NCBI GenBank assembly: GCA_035651595.1 | Contig: DASRFJ010000129.1 | Span: 1-6,125 of the forward strand | DNA length: 6,125 nucleotides | Direction of reading: 5' to 3' | Origin: JAFARZ01 sp035651595 | Lineage (GTDB): Bacteria > Actinomycetota > Actinomycetes > Streptosporangiales > Streptosporangiaceae | Part shown: piece after piece, positions 1 through 5,644 of the stretch | How the letters are laid out: every line of letters begins with the position of its first letter | How positions within the stretch are numbered: position 1 is the stretch's first letter | The notes under the pieces: generated by a model | The model's database searches: none | Seen by the model: only the letters and a program-made list of their open reading frames with translations | What the model was told of the DNA's origin: nothing | Program-made: the position numbers and the translations under genes

Positions 1-19
1 GGGGGTGGCGGGGGGGGGG

Positions 20-988
20 CTAGAAGGGCTGGGCGCCTACGTCTGCTTGGTCGTGGGCGACTAGCCAGGTCAGGGACTCGTGCAGGGCTTCGAGGGTGCT
101 GTAGCGCGGGGCGTAGCCGAGGACGGCGGCGGCTCGGTCGATGCTGGCGGTGATGCTGCGCATGGTGTGCTCGCGGGTGGCTTCGGCGTGCTCGGGAGGA
201 GTGCGGCGCGAGAATTCGGGCCAGTCGACGAAGTCCAGTACCGGTTCGCGGCCGAACCAGCCCGCTACTCCCGCCGCGAGGCCGCGCAGCGTCATGGCCT
301 GCGCGGCGACCACGTGGAAGCTGGCGCCGATCGCGGCGGCCCGGTCTAGGGCCCGCTCGAAGGCCTGCGCCACGTCGTCGGCGTGCACGTGGTGCAGGAC
401 GCCGAGCCCGTTGTCGGGCAGCGCCAGCGGCTTGCCCATGGCCAGCGCGGTCCAGACGGCCGGGTCCAGGTTGCCGGCCGGGGTGATGACCGGCCAGCCG
501 GGCCCGGAGATGTGACCGGGGTGCAGCACGACCGCGGGCACACCGCCCGCCAGCGTCTCCCGGTGCAGCAGCGCCTCGATCTCCGCCTTGCCGGTGCCGT
601 ACTCGCCATAGGCGGTCCTCGGCTCGGACTCGGTGACCGGCACGCGCAGCGCCGGGCCGTGCACCCAGATCGTGCCGCAATGTAGCAGCAACGGCCGGCT
701 CGGCCGCAGTGCGTCGAGGAGCTGCCGCGCCGAGTCCGCGGTGAAGCAGATCAGGTCGATCACCACGTCCGGGCCCAGCGCCGCGACGCGGGCGCCGAAG
801 GTGCCTGCCGCGTCTTCCGCGTCCCGGTCCGCGGTGACGGTCGTGACCGCGGACCACTCGGCACTGCGGTGATAGGGCGAACGGCTGCCGCGGCTCACCG
901 CGACCACGTCATGGCCGCCGCGGACCAGCCGCGGTACCAGGTACGTGCCGATGTGACCGGTTGCTCCGATGACGACGACGCGACTCAT
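20..988 (-). CDS. NAD(P)-dependent epimerase/dehydratase family protein (extended SDR)
   Basis: A 322-residue Rossmann-fold protein of the extended short-chain dehydrogenase/NAD-dependent epimerase type, probably cytosolic, acting on a sugar or sugar-like substrate that cannot be named. Visible: an N-terminal nucleotide-binding loop VVVIGATGHIG (residues 4-14, GxxGxxG pattern), a second strand ending VVAVSRG (28-34), a T/S position in LLLHCGTIWVHG (100-111), and the catalytic pair Y130-K134 in YGTGK (YxxxK). VVLHPGHISGPG (153-164) is the usual post-catalytic strand. The length is normal for the family. ATG at 988 is chosen over an in-frame ATG at 1048: it puts the GxxGxxG loop at residue 8 and has a good Shine-Dalgarno sequence 9 nt upstream, while the longer start would abut an operator and overlay the predicted promoter. 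Divergent from the CBM13 hydrolase gene and flanked by a LacI-type operator, so a role in the same sugar response is plausible but inferred. Confidence 0.9.
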   Translation of the reverse strand: MSRVVVIGATGHIGTYLVPRLVRGGHDVVAVSRGSRSPYHRSAEWSAVTTVTADRDAEDAAGTFGARVAALGPDVVIDLICFTADSARQLLDALRPSRPLLLHCGTIWVHGPALRVPVTESEPRTAYGEYGTGKAEIEALLHRETLAGGVPAVVLHPGHISGPGWPVITPAGNLDPAVWTALAMGKPLALPDNGLGVLHHVHADDVAQAFERALDRAAAIGASFHVVAAQAMTLRGLAAGVAGWFGREPVLDFVDWPEFSRRTPPEHAEATREHTMRSITASIDRAAAVLGYAPRYSTLEALHESLTWLVAHDQADVGAQPF

Positions 989-997
989 GCTAGTGAC

Positions 998-1005
998 TTC
1001 CCCTC
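998..1005 (-). promoter_or_regulatory. Ribosome binding site of the epimerase gene
   Basis: Read on the minus strand this is GAGGGGAA, a strong Shine-Dalgarno match, 9 nt before the ATG at 988. It decides the start codon in favour of 988 over the upstream in-frame ATG at 1048. Confidence 0.75.
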
Positions 1006-1020
1006 GGGCCTGAATTTCAG

Positions 1021-1048
1021 AAATTTCCGGGCTTTCCCGCGCGGTCAA
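1021..1048 (-). promoter_or_regulatory. Predicted promoter of the epimerase gene
   Basis: On the minus strand a -35 like TTGACC (1043-1048) is followed, after a 16-bp spacer, by AAATTT (1021-1026) as a weak -10. Transcription would start roughly 25 nt before the ATG, leaving room for the ribosome binding site. The -35 directly abuts the palindrome at 1049-1062, so a protein bound there would touch RNA polymerase. Motif match only. Confidence 0.45.
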
Positions 1049-1062
1049 GGAAAACGTTTTCC
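1049..1062. promoter_or_regulatory. LacI-type operator, epimerase side (GGAAAACGTTTTCC)
   Basis: A perfect 14-bp palindrome with a central CG, the symmetry typical of LacI/GalR-family operators. It lies next to the -35 of the epimerase promoter, about 60 bp upstream of that gene's ATG, and its centre is 104 bp from that of the second palindrome at 1153-1166. Its sequence differs from the second site except for the central CG, so either one relaxed regulator or two regulators may bind. Family assignment is by operator resemblance; no regulator gene is in the window. Confidence 0.65.
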
Positions 1063-1063
1063 C

Positions 1064-1098
1064 TGATCAGCATACCTACGTAGATCATCACGATCATC
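1064..1098. repeat. GATCA repeats and CTACGTAG palindrome between the two operators
   Basis: GATCA occurs at 1065-1069, 1083-1087 and 1092-1096, the last two as part of a direct repeat GATCATC (1083-1089 and 1092-1098) with a 9-bp period. TGATC (1064-1068) and GATCA (1083-1087) also form an inverted pair around the 8-bp palindrome CTACGTAG (1076-1083). The repeats are seen directly; a regulatory role is only possible. Confidence 0.4.
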
Positions 1099-1127
1099 CC
1101 GCTAGTGAATTGTCCTGTTTACGCCTG

Positions 1128-1156
1128 TTGACGAGCGTCCTGAACGCATGGATGTT
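1128..1156 (+). promoter_or_regulatory. Predicted promoter of the CBM13 hydrolase gene
   Basis: TTGACG (1128-1133) is a good -35 match. A 17-bp spacer leads to GATGTT (1151-1156), a weak -10 that keeps the conserved A and final T. Transcription would begin near 1163, giving a leader of about 30 nt. The -10 and start region are covered by the palindrome at 1153-1166, a geometry expected of a repressor operator. Confidence 0.45.
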
Positions 1157-1166
1157 AGCGCTAACA
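1153..1166. promoter_or_regulatory. LacI-type operator, hydrolase side (TGTTAGCGCTAACA)
   Basis: A perfect 14-bp palindrome with central CG, of the form recognised by LacI-family repressors that control glycan-degradation genes in actinobacteria. It overlaps the predicted -10/start region and ends 27 nt before the hydrolase ATG. Occupancy would block transcription of the hydrolase and whatever followed it, originally the GH54 gene. Likely relieved by a sugar released from the substrate polysaccharide (inference). Confidence 0.75.
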
Positions 1167-1193
1167 ACCCCCGCGATCACACGGTAGGGCGCC

Positions 1194-3968
1194 ATGACAC
1201 CACCCCCAGCCAAGCTCCGCCGCTTCGTCGTCGCCGTCGTCCTGCTGACCGGTATCGCGGTCGCAGGCGGCGCTCATCCCGCGGTTGCCCAGCCGGTGAC
1301 GTTCACCAGCACCGTGGTCAACACGGGAAGTTCCCTGTGCATGGACGATCCCAACTCCGCCACCACGGCCGGCACCCAGCTCATCCAGTTCACCTGCCAC
1401 ACCGCGTCGAATCAGAACTGGACGTTCACTCCGGTCTCTGGCAGCAGCGCCTACACGGTCGCCTCGTCCGCCGGGCTGTGCATAGACATCTCCGGCCGCT
1501 CGACCGCGAACGGCGCGCAGGTCATCCAGTACACCTGCAATGGCCAGACGAACCAGCAGTTCGACCTCCAGGTCATCGCCGGCACCAACGTCAACCTTGT
1601 CGCCGTCCACTCCGGCAAGTGCATCGCACCGACCGGGGACACCACGGCCAACGACACCGTGCTGGTCCAGGAACCGTGCACCACCGCGGCGACCCGGGTC
1701 TGGCAAATTCCGGGCTTCACCTCCGGCGGCAGCGGCAACGGCGGGTTCAGCGGCCTGCCCGTGATCAACACCAACGCGTGCGGCAACAGCAGCCTGGCCC
1801 GCGACTACGGGACGAATTTCCCGGTCCCCACCGACCCGAACGGCCAGGGGTTCTCCAACGACACGGCCATCGGCTGGGACGGCAACTCCTGGCCGGTCTT
1901 CGAGTACTTGTCCGGCTCGTTCTTCGCGCGGGGCGTGACCACCACGTTCTCCCAGAACGGGACCAATTACTGCGGCGCGATGTACACGTTCAGCGCCTAC
2001 GATTTCGGCGGTGCACCCGCGGCGCAGTCGGTCCAGTGGACCGAAGCCAGCGGCTATCTCCCCGCGATGACCACCACCCGCACGTCGGGCAGCGTCGCGA
2101 TCAGCATCACCGACTTCGCCGACAAGGTGACGATCGGCGGCAACCCATTCTTGCTCGTCTACGTTCGTGTGGCGGTCACCAACAACGGGTCCGCCGCGGT
2201 CAGCGTGCCGCCCGGCGGTTCCGGCCCCAACCTCGTCCAGCTGACCAGCTCGAGCCTGTCCACCGTGCAGCCCGGCCAGACCAACGACAACGACTTCGTG
2301 GTCGCGGTCGACAACTTCGGCACCGGCGCCGCCCTGCCCACCGGCACGACGCTCAGCGGCGGCGCACCGAACTACACCACCGCGCTCGGGCAGATGACCA
2401 GCTACTGGAACGGACGGCTCGGGCAGACCGCCAGCTTCACGCTGCCGAACGTCGCGCTGCCCAGCACCGGGAACCTGGCGAACCCAGGCACCGCGCTCAG
2501 CAACGCGTTCAAAGCCGGCACGATTTACGACCTCGTGATGCAGGTCGGCAAGAACGAGTTCTCCGGCGCCAACAACTACGCCTGGCTGCTTAACCACGAC
2601 GTGCCCGGCGAACTCCAGGCCAAGTTCGACTCCGGCGATTTCACCGACGGGGAGAACCTGCTGCTGACCGCCCGCATCTCCGAATCGCCGAGCTTCAACG
2701 AGGTGGGCGCCAACTGGTACTTCGACGGTGTGTGGAAGACGCTCGGCACCTGGGCCGACTACCTGCGGCTCACCGGCGACACGGCGTTCGTCAGCAAGTT
2801 CTTCCACGACGACGCCAGCGGATCGAGCCCGTGGGGTCCGAGCCTGTTCACGATGATGCACACCATCTATACCGGGCAGCTCGCGTCCGACGGCGCGCTG
2901 AACACCAGCTTCGACAACGACTCCTCTGGCCGCTGGCTGTTCGACGACTACTCCGCGCTCGAGGGCCTGGCCGCGTACAAGTACATCGCGACGGTGATCG
3001 GGCAAACCGCCGAGGCGCAGTGGGCGGACTCGGCGTACACCAGCCTGCTCAACGCGACCAACACCCTGGTCGGCAGCGACGAGTCGGCGAACGGCTTCAG
3101 CTTCCTGCCGTGCACGATCAACCAGCCGGACTCGGCCAACCGGTGCGGCACCTACAACGACGCCAACTGGGCCTCGGCGGGATGGGTCGGCCAGGACCAG
3201 TGGTCGACGTTGCTGATGGGCGGCACGCTGAACGGCATCATCGGCGATCCCGCCCAGATCGACAACATGTACCAGATGGGATTCGCCAGGCTTGCCTCGC
3301 ACAGCCTGCCGTTCCCGACGTTCGGCGCGTTCACCGGATACTCCACCGCCTACAACACCAGCTACTCCAACGACGGGCTGTACAGCAACAACTACCGGGA
3401 CCTGCCGATCACCAGCTACGCCTGGCAGATCGAAACCACCACCGGCGGCCCGAACGCCTGGTGGGAAGCCAACGGCACCGGCCCTAACGCGGCCAACCCG
3501 TGGATCGGCAACCACGCACCGCCCGAGTTCGGCGCCTGCCCGTACGGCTTCCCGATCTCCGGCCAGCAGCTCGGCCTGCTCCAGGCCATCGTGTCGGCCG
3601 GGCTGACCGCGTCCGGCACGGGACCGTACACCTACACCGAGCCGCTGTACATCGGCCGCGGTGTGCCGAACGCCTGGATCGCGAACGGCCAGACGACCAC
3701 CGTCAGCAACCTGACCTCGGCCTTCAACGTCGGTTCCGGTGCCCGCAGCACGTACGGCGTCTCGATCGCGGTCACCCAGCCGGCCTCGACCCGCGTGGTG
3801 ACCGTCACGCTGACCGGCACCCCGCCGAGCGGACCAGTGCTCATTCAGCTCCCGGTCTTCCTGACGACCGGGGTCAACGCGGTGACCGGCGGGACCTACA
3901 GCGCCGCGACCCACACGGTGACCGCCAGCTCGGGCGCCACGCAGGTCATCATCACACTCGCCTCGTAA
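1194..3968 (+). CDS. Secreted CBM13 (ricin-B) protein with six-hairpin glycosidase-like catalytic region
   Basis: 924 residues. Residues 1-32 are a Sec-type signal peptide: basic start with R9-R10, hydrophobic core, likely cleavage after AVA at 30-32. Residues 35-172 form a CBM13/ricin-B beta-trefoil with three repeats spaced exactly 47 residues: cysteine pairs 49/68, 96/115 and 143/162, and aromatic Q-x-W-type positions W76, F123 and W170. A Gly/Ser-rich linker (175-187) follows. Residues about 190-420 are beta-rich. Residues about 430-805 are rich in aromatic, Asp and Glu residues in helix-like stretches (KTLGTWADYLRLTGD, DDYSALEGLAAYKYI), resembling an (alpha/alpha)6 toroid. Residues 806-924 look like a C-terminal beta domain. 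Candidate catalytic acids include D485, E486, E497, E503, D584, D585, E590 and D668, but I cannot assign a GH family. Start at 1194 has a weak GGTAGGG ribosome site (1183-1189). The GH54 relic 14 nt downstream and the LacI operator upstream point to arabinose-containing glycans (inference). Confidence 0.9.
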   Translation: MTPPPAKLRRFVVAVVLLTGIAVAGGAHPAVAQPVTFTSTVVNTGSSLCMDDPNSATTAGTQLIQFTCHTASNQNWTFTPVSGSSAYTVASSAGLCIDISGRSTANGAQVIQYTCNGQTNQQFDLQVIAGTNVNLVAVHSGKCIAPTGDTTANDTVLVQEPCTTAATRVWQIPGFTSGGSGNGGFSGLPVINTNACGNSSLARDYGTNFPVPTDPNGQGFSNDTAIGWDGNSWPVFEYLSGSFFARGVTTTFSQNGTNYCGAMYTFSAYDFGGAPAAQSVQWTEASGYLPAMTTTRTSGSVAISITDFADKVTIGGNPFLLVYVRVAVTNNGSAAVSVPPGGSGPNLVQLTSSSLSTVQPGQTNDNDFVVAVDNFGTGAALPTGTTLSGGAPNYTTALGQMTSYWNGRLGQTASFTLPNVALPSTGNLANPGTALSNAFKAGTIYDLVMQVGKNEFSGANNYAWLLNHDVPGELQAKFDSGDFTDGENLLLTARISESPSFNEVGANWYFDGVWKTLGTWADYLRLTGDTAFVSKFFHDDASGSSPWGPSLFTMMHTIYTGQLASDGALNTSFDNDSSGRWLFDDYSALEGLAAYKYIATVIGQTAEAQWADSAYTSLLNATNTLVGSDESANGFSFLPCTINQPDSANRCGTYNDANWASAGWVGQDQWSTLLMGGTLNGIIGDPAQIDNMYQMGFARLASHSLPFPTFGAFTGYSTAYNTSYSNDGLYSNNYRDLPITSYAWQIETTTGGPNAWWEANGTGPNAANPWIGNHAPPEFGACPYGFPISGQQLGLLQAIVSAGLTASGTGPYTYTEPLYIGRGVPNAWIANGQTTTVSNLTSAFNVGSGARSTYGVSIAVTQPASTRVVTVTLTGTPPSGPVLIQLPVFLTTGVNAVTGGTYSAATHTVTASSGATQVIITLAS

Positions 3969-3973
3969 CGGAC

Positions 3974-3980
3974 AGAAAGG
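3974..3980 (+). promoter_or_regulatory. Orphan ribosome binding site before the GH54 relic
   Basis: AGAAAGG lies 5 nt after the hydrolase stop codon and just before the first recognisable GH54 sequence (about 3983). It is well placed to have been the ribosome binding site of the original GH54 gene, whose start codon and N-terminal part are gone. If so, the two genes formed a tight bicistronic operon and the 5' deletion began within about 10 nt downstream. Inference from position and motif. Confidence 0.35.
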
Positions 3981-3982
3981 TT

Positions 3983-4818
3983 CGAAGCGGCAACAACCTC
4001 ACGCCCGGTCCGGCCGGCGGCAACGGCGCGGCGGACTCCCCCGCTATCGCCAACGCGCTGCCGGTGTTGGCCGGCGGTAACAAGGTGTACGGCATCGACA
4101 TCAACGGCGGGATGGGCTACCGCGACGACCACACCAGCGGGGTCGCGACGGGATCCCAGCCCCAGGGCGCGTACATGGTGACCGTGCACCGGATCCGGCC
4201 CGTGGGTGATGGCGGACATGGAGAACGGCCTGTTCTCCGGCGGCAACGGCAACAACCCGAGCAATCAGGGCAACAAGAGCACGTTCGTCACCGCGCTGGT
4301 CAAGAACAACGGCACGACGACGTACGCCATCAAGGGCGGCAACGCGAACTCGGGCGGCCTGAGCACCTGGTACAACGGCTCGCTGCCAACTCAAGGCGGG
4401 TACCTGACCGCCGGGTATCCGACCGACGCCGCAGACAACGCCGTCCAGGCCAACGTCGTCTCGGTCGGCTACTCGATGTCCAGCGGCGGCGGGGCGACCG
4501 GCACGATCGTGGCCGGCGATGACAGCGCCAAGTGCGCCGACAACAACAATGCGAGCGCCACCAACGGCAACAAGGTGGAGATGTGGGACTGCGACGGCAA
4601 CACCGGTGCGCAGAACTGGACGGTGAACAGCAACGGCACGCTGATCGAATGGTGGCCGTGCAGCGGCGCCAACCAGGTCTGGCAGGGCGCGAACGGCGAG
4701 ATCGTCAACCCGCACTCCGCCTGTGCCTGGACGATCCCGCGTCCAACACCACCAACGGAACTCAGCTCATCCTGTTCGCTGCAACGGCGGCAGCAACCGG
4801 AAATGGACGCTGCCTTAG
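3983..4818 (+). pseudogene. Remnant of a GH54 alpha-L-arabinofuranosidase with C-terminal CBM13
   Basis: Pieces of GH54 (AbfB catalytic domain) are clear in successive frames. From 3983: SGNNLT, GGNKVYGIDINGGMGYR, GVATGSQPQGAYMVT. From 4182, in another frame: PCTGSGPWVMADMENG, where the Glu at 4221-4223 matches the known nucleophile (E221 of the Aspergillus kawachii enzyme), then FVTALVKNNGTTTYAIKGGN and TAGYPTDAADNAVQANVV. A CBM13 follows from about 4500 (Cys at 4533 and 4590, QNW at 4611-4619). Missing: the 5' end with signal peptide; about 40 codons at 4181-4184, including the adjacent-cysteine segment; about 30 codons at 4406/4407, including the GGDNSN segment with the acid/base Asp (D297); about 24 codons of the trefoil near 4647-4655. 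Two one-base losses follow, near 4717-4723 and 4776-4780. The original end is KWTLP then TAG at 4816-4818. GH54 enzymes release arabinofuranose from arabinan and arabinoxylan; this copy cannot work as read. Confidence 0.92.
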
Positions 4819-4854
4819 TCGCGGAACGGCCAGCGGCTCGACTTCCGGGCAGGA

Positions 4855-5607
4855 TCACCCGCCCGTGAGGGTGTAGCGGGCGTCGAGGTGCCCGGCGGAG
4901 CGGTCGGCGGTGATCGCGACGCGGTCGCCGGGCAGCACGGCATGGTCGTCGATGACCGGGACGCCGGCCGCGGTGAAGCTGACCCGGTGACTGAGCAGCG
5001 CAGGGGCAGCTTCGGGCCGGGTCAGGTCGCGAGCGTCAGCCGGGCCGAGCGAGATGGGAGTGATGGTCTCGCTGGCCCGGCTGACGGCCAGCCCGTGCGC
5101 GGCGAGGATGGCATACAGGCCGCGGCGGGTGAGGTCGTCCCGCTCGATCACGGCCGCCAGGTCCGCGGGGAGATAGGACGTCTGCACGATCACCGGCTGC
5201 CCCGCGGACAGCCGCAGGCGGCGCAGCCGCAGCACGCCGCCCGCGGCGGCGAGGCGGGCCGCGACGTCGGCGGGCGGGGTGACGATGCCGGCCGCGAGCA
5301 CCCGCGTGGTGATCTGGGCGCCCTGGCTGGCGAGGTCTTCGGCGAAGCTGCGCAGGTGGCCGAGGTCGTAGTCGTAGCGAGCCGATACGTAGGTGCCGCT
5401 GCCGTGGCGTGCCTGGACCAGGCCCTCGTCGGTCAGCAGCTGGAGGGCCTGGCGGAGGGTCATGATGCTGACGCCGAACTGGGCCGCGAGTTCGGCCTGG
5501 GATGGCAGGAGGCTGCCCGCAGGCCACCGGCCGCTGCCGATGAGATCCCGGAGCTCGCCGTGGATGCGCAGGTACTTGGGCAGGCGGTCACCGGCTCTGG
5601 CTGTCAT
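4855..5607 (-). CDS. GntR-family transcriptional regulator, HutC/UTRA subfamily
   Basis: 250 residues. Residues about 9-76 are a GntR winged helix-turn-helix: KYLRIHGELRDLIGSGRW, then GSLLPSQAELAAQFGVS, TLRQALQLLTDEGLV and the wing HGSGTYV. Residues about 95-245 match the UTRA effector-binding domain of the HutC subfamily: LRLRRLRLSAGQPVIVQTSYLP-type strands, RGLYAILAAHGL, LSHRVSFTAAGVPVIDDHAV and LPGDRVAITADR. Length is normal. Such proteins are usually repressors released by a small molecule; the ligand here is unknown. It is divergent from the methyltransferase gene across 36 bp that hold a CTAG-centred palindrome, so that gene and itself are the likely targets. ATG at 5607 has no ribosome site but a -10-like TAGCAT ends 7 nt before it, which suggests a leaderless message. 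The gene ends tail to tail with the GH54 relic and is unlikely to be part of that locus. Confidence 0.93.
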   Translation of the reverse strand: MTARAGDRLPKYLRIHGELRDLIGSGRWPAGSLLPSQAELAAQFGVSIMTLRQALQLLTDEGLVQARHGSGTYVSARYDYDLGHLRSFAEDLASQGAQITTRVLAAGIVTPPADVAARLAAAGGVLRLRRLRLSAGQPVIVQTSYLPADLAAVIERDDLTRRGLYAILAAHGLAVSRASETITPISLGPADARDLTRPEAAPALLSHRVSFTAAGVPVIDDHAVLPGDRVAITADRSAGHLDARYTLTGG

Positions 5608-5635
5608 TGCGGCAATGCTAGCAATCTTCTAGTCT
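5607..5635 (+). promoter_or_regulatory. Predicted leaderless promoter of the methyltransferase gene
   Basis: TTGCGG (5607-5612) as -35, a 17-bp spacer and TAGTCT (5630-5635, TAnnnT) as -10 place the transcription start at or within a base or two of the ATG at 5644. No ribosome binding site exists before that ATG. The -10 lies inside the tandem repeat and touches the palindrome, so a bound regulator would block it. Motif match only. Confidence 0.45.
5615..5620 (-). promoter_or_regulatory. Predicted -10 of the gntR-type gene
   Basis: Read on the minus strand this is TAGCAT (TAnnnT pattern), 7 nt before the ATG at 5607, which is the spacing of leaderless promoters. The matching -35 would fall in 5638-5644, inside the palindrome, and is a poor match to consensus. 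This would let the regulator repress its own gene from the same site. Confidence 0.4.
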
Positions 5636-5640
5636 TCTAG
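5625..5640. repeat. Tandem 8-bp direct repeat TCTTCTAG x2
   Basis: TCTTCTAG occurs exactly twice without a gap (5625-5632 and 5633-5640). The second copy is the left half plus centre of the palindrome at 5633-5644. The array covers the middle of the divergent intergenic region and could offer a second, weaker half-site to the GntR regulator. Confidence 0.7.
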
Positions 5641-5644
5641 AAGA
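5633..5644. promoter_or_regulatory. Probable GntR operator (TCTTCTAGAAGA)
   Basis: A perfect 12-bp palindrome centred on CTAG; its last base is the A of the methyltransferase ATG. A TCTAGA core is also found in the sites of DasR, a well-known actinobacterial HutC-subfamily regulator, so binding by the adjacent GntR protein is a reasonable expectation. It overlaps the -10 to start region of the methyltransferase and the -35 region of the regulator gene. Confidence 0.6.

Noticed and set aside
1..18. Twin-arginine export of the hydrolase was considered from R9-R10 (gene at 1194)
   Set aside because: The residues following the arginine pair are FVV directly, without the S/T-RR-x-F-L-K pattern, so a Sec signal is the simpler reading.
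989..1048. A 20-residue N-terminal extension of the epimerase from ATG at 1048
   Set aside because: It would cover the ribosome site and predicted promoter, abut the operator, and displace the GxxGxxG loop from its usual place near the N-terminus.
1148..2593. A 481-codon plus-strand frame overlapping the hydrolase start
   Set aside because: Its translation is Arg/His/Gln-rich low-complexity sequence in the wrong frame; it starts inside the promoter/operator region.
1161..3914. A 917-codon open frame on the minus strand opposite the hydrolase gene
   Set aside because: It is composition-driven: its translation is Arg/Gly/Val/Ala-rich without a recognisable domain, whereas the plus strand has a signal peptide, a periodic CBM13 and coherent domains.
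4846..4865. Possible hairpin CGGGC/GCCCG as a terminator between the convergent genes
   Set aside because: Only a 5-bp stem with a 10-nt loop, no U-tract on either strand, and it overlaps the end of the GntR gene; such short GC matches are expected by chance at this base composition.
4206..4868. A 220-codon plus-strand ORF as a genuine small gene
   Set aside because: It starts in the middle of a GH54 motif, has no ribosome site, and its last 45 or so codons are out of frame relative to the CBM13 sequence continuing in the other frames. It is part of the pseudogene.
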